Positions 1-10,715 of a stretch of DNA of 64,000 nucleotides are shown here, piece after piece. Source of the DNA: Castor canadensis. Lineage: Eukaryota > Chordata > Mammalia > Rodentia > Castoridae. The notes under the pieces were generated by a model. It was given only the letters and a program-made list of their open reading frames with translations, was not told the DNA's origin and made no database searches. The stretch covers positions 89,039,583 to 89,103,582 of the forward strand of contig NC_133390.1 in NCBI RefSeq assembly GCF_047511655.1, in the 5' to 3' direction. Position 1 is the stretch's first letter; every line of letters begins with the position of its first letter. The translations under genes and the position numbers were made by a program.

Positions 1-57
1 CTTTTACTGACACTGTTATTTCTTCACCTCAATTTTGGGTTCCTGTGTAGGAGTGGA

Positions 58-58
<1 letters not shown>

Positions 59-91
<33 letters not shown>
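59..91. repeat. (TG)n microsatellite
   Basis: Uninterrupted TG dinucleotide run of about 16 units. Likely polymorphic in length. Confidence 0.95.
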
Positions 92-94
<3 letters not shown>

Positions 95-206
95 TGAAGG
101 GGATTGGCTTATTTCTTGTTTTCTAGCACTAGAAGTTCAGATTTCAACTTCAGGTAATCATTTTGTCAGTTATCATTCTTTTTTGGCTTTCTTTTTCCAA
201 AACACT

Positions 207-293
207 TCTTTTGTTAGTTTTGGGGATTGAACTCAAGATCTTATGCATGCTATGCAAGCACTCTACTGCTGAATTACACCCCCCAGTCCTGGA
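207..293 (-). mobile_element. ID-like tRNA-derived SINE, minus strand
   Basis: Read on the minus strand this is a tRNA-like unit with a 'cagtagagtgcttgcatagc' core (A-box and anticodon-arm region), followed by a B-box-like 'gagttcaatcccc' segment. It matches the tail unit of the composite SINEs elsewhere in the window. It stands alone, without a B1-like head. Confidence 0.8.
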
Positions 294-1017
294 TCTTCAA
301 AACTGTGATAATATCTCTTCTAATTTGGTTTCTTTCAATGTCAGTTTAATAGACTTTATATTATATTTGATTCAAAGTTTCTACATTCATTTTGAATTTC
401 TTGCTGTCACTACTCCCTCTCTCCTCACCTCCAACCCAAAAGGGAGTGCTTACCAGAGTAACTGACACATAAAAGTCCTCAATATTTGCAAAATGATGGA
501 TGTATGCATGAGGCTGTTGATATTCCCATGTGCTCTGGCAGAAAAAAACTTTCTCTAGTTTTTCAAAGCATCTGTCAAATTATTTAGAAGTATATTCAAA
601 AGGAAAGTTTGGTGTTATCTTTTAAAAGCTTATATCAAGACACTTTTCTTTTCCAGGATGTTTTTGATTGAAGACATTGAAGTATCATTAAAAACCTGGG
701 ATCTTCTATAAACAGGAGTGAAACTTAAGTACTGTTGATAGTTGGTTGGTGCTACTTAAATGAAAAATGACATAGGCTCAATAGAAAACCCTATGTGTTC
801 CTCAATTTTCTCAATGAGGCCACAAAGTAAGACAATGGCAAATATTAGAATATGCCTGAAGTTATGTTCTCTTTACAAAGGGACTATTTCAAAAATGAAA
901 GTAGAGGAGGAAAGTTATTCACTACAGAGCAACATTAGTTGTAAATCATAATTTTTCCAGGCAAACTGAGACACATGATCCCCTTACTAATACTGTAAGT
1001 TAGACTGGAGAGGCTAT
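294..1017. other. No recognisable feature
   Basis: AT-rich DNA. Open frames are at most about 60 codons and show no domain, signal or codon-use evidence of coding. No RNA gene or repeat was recognised. Confidence 0.5.
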
Positions 1018-1128
1018 TTTTGGAGGCTTCTATAACAGAATGTCATAGGCTAGGCAGCTTAAACAACACAAATTTATTCCTTACAACTCTGGCTGCTAGG
1101 ATGTCCAGTACCAAGTGTCCTAGTTTAT
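1018..1128 (-). mobile_element. MaLR-like LTR 3'-end relic
   Basis: The minus strand carries an LTR-like polyadenylation region: 'aataaatttgtgttgtttaa' read backwards from about 1058-1077, next to a segment resembling the usual MLT/MST end ('tctggaggctgggaagtcc' on the plus strand, here diverged). Only the 3' part is present; the L1 starting at 1138 replaces the rest. The subfamily cannot be assigned by eye. Confidence 0.5.
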
Positions 1129-1687
1129 AGATGGCTATTTTTTTTATTAGTGTATTAGCATACCATAGTTATATAGAGGGTTTTGTTATGACATTTCTAT
1201 ATATACATATGGTGTACCCCTGATTGGTTCATCTCCCCCATTATTCTCCCTCTTCCCCCAACTCCCTTCTTAAAATGACTTTAACAGATTTCAGTTTTCC
1301 ATATTCATAAATGTATGTCAGTACCTCAACAATATTTACCCTCCTTTACCTTTTTCATTTTACCCTTCCCCTCCAACAAGTACTCTACCATTCACGTGAC
1401 TTGTTTTACATCCCTCTCCTTCATTGTTTAAGTGTCTATTCACTATTCAGTGGGGTTTTGCCTCGGTATTTTCCCTGTAAATATATGGTACTTTAATCAG
1501 TCACTCTAATACTCTTCTTTATTCCTTCCCATCTACCCTGAATTGTTCAATAACATTTAGTGCATTTTGTTGTATCTTGTTCCTATACATATGTGATATA
1601 TTTCAATATTATTCACTCTCTATCATTCTTTTCCTACTCCCTTAGTCTCCTCTAACAGTCCTACTTTTGGAACCATGTTCGGTAAAT

Positions 1688-1712
1688 ACACACACACACA
1701 CACACACACACA
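1688..1712. repeat. (CA)n microsatellite inside L1
   Basis: CA repeat of about 12 units within the 3' UTR of the minus-strand L1. Confidence 0.9.
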
Positions 1713-1860
1713 TTTGTATTTGGATCTATCTTCCACATGTGAGAGAAAACATGAAACTTTTATCTTTCTGAATCTGGCTTATTTCACTTAACATGATGTG
1801 CTCCAGTTTACCTGTGCACAACAAAATTTCATTATTCTTTATGGTTGAGTAATATTCCAT

Positions 1861-1891
1861 TATACATACATATATATATATATATATATGT
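1861..1891. repeat. (TA)n run inside L1
   Basis: TA/CATA-type low-complexity run within the ORF2 3' part of the minus-strand L1. Confidence 0.85.
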
Positions 1892-4734
1892 ATGCATGCC
1901 TGTATGCATATAACATTTTCTTAATCCATTCATAAGTTGTTGGGCATCTGTTTGTTTCCATAGGTTTGTTGTTGTGAACAGTACTGCAATAAACATGGAT
2001 GTGCAAGTGTTTTTATTATATCCTGACTTACATTCCTTTGGATATATACCTAGGAGTGGTATTACATGTGGCACTTCTAGTTTAAGCTTTTTGAAAAGCC
2101 TCCATACTGCTTTCCTCCACATCCTTGCCAACATTTGTTGTTTGTGTTCTTGATGGTAGCCCTTTTCACAGGAGTGAGATGGAATTTCACTCCTTGATTT
2201 GCATTTCCTTTATGGCCAGGGATGTCGAGCATTTCTTCATGTATTTTTTGGCCATTTGTACTACTTTCTTTGAAAAATTCCTGTTCAATTCATTTGCCAA
2301 TTTTTTTTCCATTAGTTCATTGATTCTTTAGGAGTATAGTTTTTTGAGCTCCTTTTAAATTCTGGTTATTAGTCCCTTGTCAAATGTATAACTGGCAAGG
2401 ATTTTCTCCCATTCTGTGGGTTGCCTCTTCAGTCAGGTGATCATTCCTTTGTTGTGCAGAAGCTTTTTAATTTTGTGTGGTCCCATTTGTCAATCCTTTC
2501 TCTTAATTGTTGAGACATGGAAGTTATTGTTTATGCCTATATGTTCCAGTGTATTCCCTACTGTTTCTTATAGTAGTTTCAAAGTTTCAGGCATTACATT
2601 AAGGACTGTGATCCACTTTGAATTGATATTTGTACAGTGTGAAAGACATGGATCTAGTTTCAGTCTTCTACATGGAGCTATCCAGTTTTCCCAGCAACAT
2701 TTGAAGAGGCTGTCTTTCCTCCATCATGTGTTTTGGGTACTTTTGTAAAGAATAAGGTGGCTGAGTTTCATGGATTTATTTTCCATTGATCTTCATGTTT
2801 GTTTTGTGCCAATACTATGCTGTTTTTGTTGCTATGACTCTGTAACATAGTTTGAAACTTGGTGTTGTGATACCTCCAGCATTGTATTGCCTTGGCTGTT
2901 TGAGGACTTTAGTGCTTCCATATGAACCTTAGGGTTGGTTTTTCAATGTCTGTGATGAATGTAATTGGAATTTTGATGGGGATTGCATTGAACATGAGAT
3001 TGCTTTTGATAGTATAGCCATTTTCACAATATTAATTCTGCTGATCCATGAGTATGTGAGATACGTCCATCTTCTGATGTCTTTTTCAATTTCTTTCTTT
3101 AGTGGTTTATAGTTTTCATTGTAGAGGGCATTCACTTCCCTCCTCCTGGTAGTCAAGACTTGGTAAGAGTTTATCAATCTTATTAATGTTTTCAAAGAAC
3201 CAACTTTTTGTTTCTTTGATTCTTTGTATCTTTTTTTTTTTTCTTTTTGGTCTCTATTTCACTGATTTCAGCCCTTGTTCTTCTGGTTTTGGGTTTAGCT
3301 TGTTCTTGCTTTTTTAAGGACTATGAGATGTAGTGTTAGGTCATAGATTTGCCCTCTTTCTGTGTTTTTAATGTAGACATTCCTGGCTATAAATTTTCTC
3401 CTTTGCACAGACTTTGCTGTATCCCATGGGTTCTGGTAAATTGTGTTTTCATTTTCATTAGATTATAGGAACTTTTAAATTTCCTTCCTTATTTTTTCAA
3501 TGACTGTCTTGTCATGTAGTGACATGTTGTTCAGTCTCCAGGTATTGAATATTTTCTTTCCTTTAAGTTTTCTATTGAGAAATCTGCTGCTCTTCTGATG
3601 GGTTTACCTTTATGGGTGATTTGACATTTCTCTCTTGCTGCCTTCAGTATTATTTCCTTGTGCTCTGTGCTTAATGTTTTAACTATAATATGCAGTGGAG
3701 AGGTTCTATTTTGGTCATGTCTGTTTGATATCCTAGAGACCTCTGGTACCTGTATGAGTATCTCTTTCTTGAGATTTTGGGGAGTTTTCTGCTGTTATTT
3801 TGTTGAATATGTTTCTTATGCCCTTGGCTTGCACCTCTTCTCTTTCTTCAATATCCATGATTCATAGATTTGTTCTTTTAATGGAGTCACAGAGTTGTTG
3901 CATATTCCTTTCATATTTCTTCATTCTTTTTTCTATATATTTATCTGTTGTTTTCTATTATATCTACTTTTTCTTCAAGTACTGAAATTCTGTCTTCCAC
4001 TTGTTCCAGTCTGCTGGAAAGTCTTTCAACTGTGTTTTTAAATTTGACTTAAAGATATTTTTATTTCCAGGGTTTCCATCTGTTTTTTGTTTGTTTGTTG
4101 TGACTTATCTCTATCTTCTGTATCTTTCTATATCCTTATTATCTTCCTTATGTATCTGCTTTTTGGTGTCTTCTTTGATTTCATTAAGATACTTGTTTGT
4201 ATTCTTTTTGAGTTCATTTAGTTGTTTCTGTGCTGTCTTGAGCTGTTTATCCATATTCTCTTGGATTTCATTGTTTTTGCATGTCCTCTCTAACCTCCTT
4301 AATCTTTCTTATCATCATTCTTTTGAATTCAGTGACTAAGGTTTCTTCCCCTTCACTTTCCACCAGATCCTTTGTTGTATGGTTATTGACCTTTGAGGAG
4401 TCATAGTCTCCTGCCTTTTCCTATTTCTCATATTTCTATTTTAGGATTCGTTCATCTGTTGTTGATTAGTTGGTTGGAGATTTTAGTCATCTGAAGACCT
4501 TTCCTTGAATTAATTTTTATATTCTGGCAGAATTAGTTATTGGGTAGGTTGTTGTACCTTTTTGTCCTCTGTCCTGGGGGCATAACTTATTAATAACAAG
4601 TTCACAATTTCAATACCAAACCAGATATTTATGTCAATATAAAAGGATGTGAAGTCCTTGGCAGTATTATCTGTAATCAGAGGGGTGCTGGAAAAATAAA
4701 AAATTTTTTGCATAGATTAAAACTTAACAGTAAA

Positions 4735-5060
4735 AATATTTGGAGTTGGAGAAGAGAAAAGGAAGAAGGAGCAGGGGGAGAAGGGGAGAAGAGGTGTGAG
4801 GTGTGGAGGCTACAGGTTAATAAGACTCTAATGTATATAGAAGTAGAGTTCAGCTATTGTAAGGGATTGCAGAAGGATAGAAAGGATGGAAATAATATAA
4901 GAAGGTAGTAAAATAATCTACTATTGAGTGGTTTGTAAGGAAGAGGTAGGGAAAGTGGGAGAAAAAGAAGAAAGAAAAGAAGAAAAGCAAAAAGGGGGGA
5001 GAGTTGAAAGAGTAAGGAGAAAATATTTGGACTAAAGGGGATTGACAAATAGAAACTTTG
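4735..5060. repeat. Purine-rich tract in the L1 leader region
   Basis: Strand-asymmetric GA-rich sequence ('gaagagaaaaggaagaagga' and similar) over about 320 bases. Relative to the enclosing minus-strand L1 it is a polypyrimidine tract on the sense strand, in the position expected for the 5' leader. Confidence 0.6.
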
Positions 5061-5436
5061 GGAAAAAGGAAAAAAATTAAAATCATAATTTCTTCCTTGT
5101 TGTATAGAGGAGTGGGTTTCTTCTGTGGTCAATGAGTACACTGGATGCTCCCCCTCCAATTTCTGGTCCTGTCCAGGTGGCACCCCTCCCCTGCCATGCG
5201 AGGAGTCTGTATCCCTTTAGACAAAAGCTTTCTCTTGGTCCCTGCCCCTACTTAGGCTAGATATGCTGGCTGAGTTGCAAGCAGTAGTGCTCTCCACTGG
5301 GTAGGTACGGGGGCTCCACTCAGGCTGTTTAGCCAAAGGCTCCTCTTAAGGGGGGCAGTCAGATTCAGCTTGCTTAGCTAAGAGGCTTTTTAGAAGTGGT
5401 CAGGGGGAATTGAGCAGGGAGGGGTATAGAACTGAA

Positions 5437-5660
5437 TTGAATTGCATAGAATCTGTAACTTGCTTTGGGTTGTTTGGACATTTTAACAATATTAATTTTT
5501 CCAATCTATTAATATAAGAGGTCTTTACATTTTTTGTGTCTTCTTTAATTTCTTTCATCAGAGTTTTATAATTTTCATTATCGAGGATTTTTATTCTTTG
5601 GTTAAATTTATTCCTAGGAATTTTGCTTTATTTTATATGTCACATCTTTCTGCATGGTTT
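5437..5660 (-). mobile_element. L1M ORF2 fragment, minus strand
   Basis: The plus strand reads like a reversed L1 ORF2 segment: 'ggacattttaacaatatt' followed by 'gttttataattttcatta' and 'tttattcctaggaatttt'. All are hallmark antisense L1 ORF2 strings. It abuts the leader end of the larger L1 and is probably a separate older copy. Confidence 0.75.
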
Positions 5661-5707
5661 GATTTAAGAAAAAAAATGAGTAGCATCATTATTGTTTTAA
5701 AACTAAC

Positions 5708-5850
5708 TGATTAAAGACAAGAGACTCAGCAGTAGTGCATACCTATAGTCCCAATTACTCAGGAGGCTGAGGCAGAGTCTCATTCAAGCCCACGTGCCCA
5801 GGACTAGCCTGGACAACACAGCAAGACCCTGTCTCAAAGAAAAAAGAAAG
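5708..5850 (+). mobile_element. B1-like SINE monomer
   Basis: 7SL-derived features: 'caattactcaggaggctgag' and 'gcaagaccctgtctcaaa', ending in an A-rich tail. No ID-like unit follows, so this is a single-unit copy. Confidence 0.85.
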
Positions 5851-6667
5851 GAAAAAAACAAACTCTTGAGCAAAGATATGAAAAGACATTTTACAAAATA
5901 AGTGTAAATTATCAAGACACTACAGAAAAGACAATGGCAGTATTTTAACACTGTAATCAGATTTTAAAAATTTTGTCAAAGATAAATTTTGTTTCAGGAA
6001 CAATTTTTGTTTGATAATGATGTCATATTGATTTCTAATTATAGCCTAATCATAGTCAGAGCCATAATCAATATTATTAAAATTTTAACTCTCACGAGCA
6101 CCAATGAAAATGCATTGTCTAGGTTACCCAAAATTTGCAGTGATTCTGGGGCTAAAATGACCCATAAATCAAGAGAAACCACACTGTTATCTGTTAAAAT
6201 ACATCTGAGCTCTGCTTTATTCACGTTCTTGCAATACTGAATTTTATCTATATTTATTACATAGAGTCTTCTACCAAAAGTCATAGTAGTCTATATTTAA
6301 AAAAATTGTACTGAAACATGAAGCATTTATGTGTAGCTTCCTCCGAGTACTACATGTAATGTAGTCGTGTTGGCTTTTCTTGGCTTTCTAGCAATCTGTT
6401 AAATCAAGCTATAGCATATGAGACCTGTGGTTTCACAGGACTGTCACAGCACATTTCAGTCTACAGTTTTTAGATAACTCCCCCAGAAGACTGTGAGAAA
6501 AAGAGGTTCTACGTTCCATGTCAGCACGTTCAGTGCTTTATCAAGCTGTTGAACTTGGGACAACACACACACAGAGAAGGGGAAAGAATTACTTCCAACT
6601 GCAAGATATGTATCTAAAGTTGTCAATAATGAGGACACTTCTAAGTTAAATGGTCAGCAGTACTACA
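5851..6667. other. No recognisable feature
   Basis: AT-rich unique-looking sequence. Two overlapping open frames of about 80 codons on opposite strands near 5989-6284 show no recognisable domain. Confidence 0.5.
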
Positions 6668-6796
6668 CTTTTTTAAAAGATGGGCTCTCATTTTATTTCC
6701 TAAAGACGTGTCAAAGTCCTGGGCTTCATTGATTCTCATTCCTCAGCCTCCCATGTGAGCTGGGACTACAGGCATGTACCACCATGCTTGGCTTAG
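6668..6796 (-). mobile_element. B1/Alu-like SINE monomer, minus strand
   Basis: The plus strand shows the reversed 7SL-derived signature 'gctgggactacaggcatgta' and 'ccaccatgcttggct'. Diverged, with no clear tail. Confidence 0.8.
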
Positions 6797-8429
6797 TGCT
6801 GAATTATTGATTAGAAATATGACCAGCTTTTACAAACTAGTGATCCTGTAGATGTATGTATTTGGCTGACATTTGACAGTGTTTTAAAAACTTTAAACCT
6901 CAATCTTTTTTTAGTTTACTCATGTACTCTGTAGCTCACCACAAGCAGTACCACTTCCTAAATTTTTATTCATACACCCCTTCTCACATTTGCATCCATG
7001 TGCTTGTCTTCTGGAGTAATTTGAGAATGCTATATTCTTCAAACTTTAACTTCTTTCCATTTAATATCATTAAATTACAATTTTAAGGTAATGGGGGAGT
7101 ATAGGGATCATGAGGAAATATCTTCTTAATCCCGATGGATAGAGTATGTAAGGAAATCTGGCCTTTACTTATTATAATTTCTGAGCTTATGAAGGGTTCA
7201 TTAGTCATGTAGGTACCAAACAACTGCAGAATTAAAACCCTGAAAGAAGTAATACACACGTGAAGAAATGCTGAGTATGTACTACCAAAGAGTGGATCAA
7301 GATCAGAAATAATAAATACTTCTTGAAGGTAATAGGATATTCAGAAACAATTCTGGCATTAACTAATGTGTTTGTGGCTTGCCTGCTTTTACTTCTGCTA
7401 AAGTTAAATTATCAAGCTTTCTGATAAAGAGGTTTGAGAGTGAGGGAACTTATCCTCTAAATCCATTCTGCACTAAGCAATCTTGATAAATCTGGGAGAA
7501 ACTTTATTAAATTAGAAACCCGGCATTTAGTTTTCTCACTTGCCTCATCTTAATTGAGAATGTTCAATAGTGCAGTACAGTCTATAATAATTTGAGGATA
7601 AAAACTCAAATATGTCTTTTTAAAGTTCTATCACTATTGATTTGGTAACATTGATAAAATAGATTTTTCTACTACTTCTAGAATGAGGTGTAGCTTGACT
7701 GACCCAGTCCTTGAGATGGGGGGATTAACAGACTTCCTAAAAAAACCTTCTGAGGAAAGACAGGACTTTGAAAGAGCCAATAAGCAGCCTACTTATGTGT
7801 TCATTATTAATTAATAGACTCTTTGTTTATGATTTTGTTAACAAAGTGAGACAAAGAGATGATCAGATTATTCTCTTGATTGGTTAAACATTCAATGACT
7901 TGTAGACAAGATTCAAGAAGCTGATTGGCTATGATTAATCAGGTGACCGTTTAGAGTTAGGGATCAGGGGAGGAAGCATGGCTCCTTGTCATACAAACTG
8001 TTTGACTTGGACATCATCAAAGATCATCAGTTGCTGTTAGAAAGGCAGTAACAGGAAAGGATTTGTTATTAGGCTGCCTGTTTAAATCATCCTGTGCCTC
8101 CAAACTGCATGACCTCAGGACCATGACATCACATTCAACAAATTATTCTCCTCTTCCTCTTTCTGGTCTTCTGCTTTTCCCTACGCTTCTTCCTCTTTAC
8201 TAGTAACAGTGACAATAGTAGTGGTTGTAGCAAGAAAGACTGATGGCATAATGTCTTCATGATGGCAGAATTAGATGTAGGGGAACATTACCCTGGAAGA
8301 CTCACATATTGCCAGAAATAAAATTCACAAAAGGGAACACACTTGAGGATGGGAATAACTGTAACTAGGGCTAGTGGATAGTAAGAACATTATTTCACTG
8401 CATCTCAGTAGTTTAGGCACTTATATTTG
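6797..8429. other. No recognisable feature
   Basis: Unique-looking AT-rich DNA. No open frame above 60 codons, no RNA gene, no repeat recognised by eye. Confidence 0.5.
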
Positions 8430-8605
8430 AAGAGAAGATTAGCTATGGTCTTGGGATGGTCAAAATATTGCAATTGGAGACCAGACCTCATATTTTGGTT
8501 ACTTTGCTCCTCATGGTCTCTATTGCAGCCTAGTAGGAGTAGAATCTCAAAACTTTGCCAAATAAATGCTTCCTTGTTATAAAAGGTTCTTTTGTGAGAA
8601 CCTGG
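8430..8605 (+). other. Possible LTR-like polyadenylation segment
   Basis: Contains 'caaataaatgcttccttg' after a moderately GC-rich stretch, a layout seen at LTR R/U5 boundaries. No terminal dinucleotides, primer-binding site or second copy were found, so this is only a weak suggestion. Confidence 0.2.
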
Positions 8606-8663
8606 GACTAAATTTCAAATACTATTGATCGATCTTCTTTACATTACCAACACAGAAGGAAAA

Positions 8664-8722
8664 AAAAAAGATCTGTCTACCTATTTATCTATCTACATAT
8701 CTATATATCTTTACATATGCAG
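8664..8722. repeat. A-run and (TATC)n-like low complexity
   Basis: Short poly(A) followed by imperfect TATC/TATA units. Confidence 0.8.
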
Positions 8723-8782
8723 GTGCTAATACCACTTGGGCCACCCTGTCAGTGATAAAAGATTTTTAAGAAAATGATTCTT

Positions 8783-8861
8783 GGTAGAGTGGTTCAAATG
8801 GTAGGCGTGCTTGCCTAGCAAGCAGGAACACCTGTGTTCAAATCGCAGTTCAACCAATAAG
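8783..8861 (+). mobile_element. Single ID-like SINE with target-site duplication
   Basis: tRNA-like unit with 'gcttgcctagcaagc' (anticodon-arm stem and loop) and a B-box-like 'gtgttcaaatcgc'. It is flanked by the direct repeat 'aatgattctt' at 8773-8782 and 8862-8871, which supports retrotransposition. The tail is short and not a clean poly(A). The sequence between anticodon arm and B box differs from the other ID-like units in the window. Confidence 0.8.
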
Positions 8862-8871
8862 AATGATTCTT

Positions 8872-9861
8872 TACCATCTCAATCTTTCCATCAATTACCT
8901 ATCCATCAGCACTGGCCAAGTTTCAGTGAGTTCCAAGGGGACCTGGTACCTTTGAGGTGTCCAGTAAGTAAATATCTTTTGAATTCAATCATTTTTGACA
9001 GTAATATGCTTCTCTTTTATAAGAACTTTACTTCCAGTATTAATCTCTCTTTGGCTTTAGTTTTTGTTTAAAAACAATTTAGGAGTAGGCTTAATCTTGG
9101 CTGTCAACAAAGTTGTCTCACACTTATAAAATTTGGTAAGCTCCACAATTTTAAACCTTTAAATATAATGAAATCATATAAAATATCTATTGACATTGTC
9201 TAAGAATTAATTTAATGAAGGAAACAGAAAATCAGTCATCAGCAGAGATCAGTACTTCTTTGCTAGCTTTTTTTAAACCAAAGTCATTTCATTTCGACAA
9301 AGAATATGATGCTTCCCTTAAATTATGATTCTGGTGTATTGATTTCTTTATAATTTTCCTCTCTTTTAGTAAAATCATTGCCCTGAAATTAGCAGTTCTT
9401 ATCTATGTTTTGCATTACAAACTTAACTTATTTGCCTTTCCAACATACTTCTCTGAGATCCACTTAGTGTGTGTCTTCCATGGAAGTTCCTTAAAGTAAT
9501 TACATTTTCTTTTCTTATATTTGTTTTAAGCACAACAATTATTTGATGTTTCATTACTGATTCACTAATTACTGATGTGATCTAAAATTGCACCATAACT
9601 TTTCAATCCCTTCATATTTTATGATCCTCTAATTAATTCTTCTGCTTGCTGTTAAATATTTTAACCCTTTCTTCTACTACCTTTGTTTTGACCTTTCTAC
9701 TACCTGTGCATTCCTGATGGCAGGAAGCAATGAGTTTCTGTATGGTATATAGGTATCAGGGCATGGCACATTGTTCAGAAAAGTCAATGAGTTACTGCTT
9801 AGGAAGGTTAGCAGAGGAAAGAAAGGAGCTCCCTTATATTATGAGTTCCAAGAAATAATGC
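8872..9861. other. No recognisable feature
   Basis: AT-rich unique-looking DNA with no supported gene or repeat. Confidence 0.5.
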
Positions 9862-10030
9862 TACCACATATTGAATATTTATTATATGTTCACTGTCCTA
9901 AGTAACTTATAATCATTATCTCATGTAATCCTAACAACACTTTGAGGTAATAATTGTTTCCTCACTTTATGTATGAGAAAACTAAGAATCCAAAGGTAAG
10001 TTCCCCAAGGATGCATAACTAATAAAGGAC
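9862..10030 (+). mobile_element. MIR SINE
   Basis: Matches the conserved MIR core order: 'attatctcatgtaatcct', 'aacaacactttgaggtaa', 'tatgagaaaactaagaa' and a 'gttccccaaggatgcataac' region. An ancient tRNA-derived, mammal-wide SINE. Confidence 0.85.
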
Positions 10031-10171
10031 CTGTAATTTAAATACAGTCTTTCTATCTCTAAAGACCTTATTGTAATGCTTATGACTATATTTTAATAGG
10101 TACATTACATTGCCTTTATCTAAGGACAGCAAACCTCCATGATCACCATTCTTGCATCATTTACCACCTTG

Positions 10172-10330
10172 CCACTCAAAGTATTATGGGCCTCACCTGG
10201 GAGTTTGTTGGAAATGCAGAATGTTGGGTTTTACTCCAGACCTACTGAATCAGATGAATCAGAATCTTTTTTTTTTTTTTTTAAATCAAGGTCTTCAGAT
10301 GCTTTTCACATTAAAGCTTGAGCACTCCAG
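10172..10330 (+). mobile_element. MER5-like hAT-Charlie DNA transposon relic
   Basis: Contains 'cctcacctgggagtttgttg', 'gaaatgcagaatgttggg' and 'cagacctactgaatcagat', then an end resembling 'cacattaaagcttgagcac'. These are the recognisable blocks of the short non-autonomous MER5 family. A T-run interrupts it at 10266-10282. The orientation assignment is nominal. Confidence 0.75.
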
Positions 10331-10394
10331 GCCAGCCACAACTTATTTTCATCTTGTCATTACAGGTTTAGCTTCTGACAGGTTCAGCTAAACT

Positions 10395-10715
10395 TGTTTC
10401 ACCTACTCCGTGTTCACACCTCTGTGTTTTTGTGCCTTTCTGTGGCCTGGAATGCCCTCTCCCCTTCACTTTCTCTGCCTAACCAAATCTAGCACATTCC
10501 CAAAGAATTCACTTACTCATTGCCACTTTTTTCTTTTGTGTTCTGAAGAACTGGAAATAATAATTCTTTCTTTTGGATTGCTAGTCCTTGGCCTATATTT
10601 CTGTAAAGTCTGTGATTACATCACAGTGGGAGAAGGGCTCTACCAGTTTGTCTTCAGAAACTAAGTACTTTCTTTACATTTCAAGTGCTCAGTAAATGTC
10701 CATCGGCTAAGTGAG
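10395..10715 (+). mobile_element. LINE-2 3' end
   Basis: L2 3'-end signature: 'tggcctggaatgccctctcc' early in the segment and 'gtgctcagtaaatgtccat' at the terminus. Diverged and non-coding. Confidence 0.75.

Larger units (their letters stand above)
1138..5430 (-). mobile_element. Old, nearly complete LINE-1 copy, minus strand
   Basis: On the plus strand the element begins with a T-run (its poly(A) tail). It then shows a diverged 3' UTR (about 1145-1740) and ORF2 C-terminal sequence (about 1741-2330, including the reverse complement of the conserved 'atacccaaagga' region near 2040). Central ORF2 and linker follow (about 2340-3540), then ORF1 or 5' region sequence (about 3540-4500) and a purine-rich and GC-richer leader (about 4560-5430). 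The reading frame is broken by many stops; the longest minus-strand pieces are 100 codons or fewer. The order of parts matches an L1 read backwards, and the presence of a leader makes it the most complete single L1 here. The 5' boundary is approximate. It is a dead copy. Confidence 0.75.

Noticed and set aside
4001..4339. 112-codon plus-strand frame rich in Leu/Phe/Ser, resembling membrane segments
   Set aside because: It is antisense to a minus-strand L1; T-rich antisense L1 often gives false hydrophobic frames.
8690..8720. TATC-like units as a CRISPR-like or regulatory array
   Set aside because: Imperfect microsatellite with no spacers; this is mammalian DNA.
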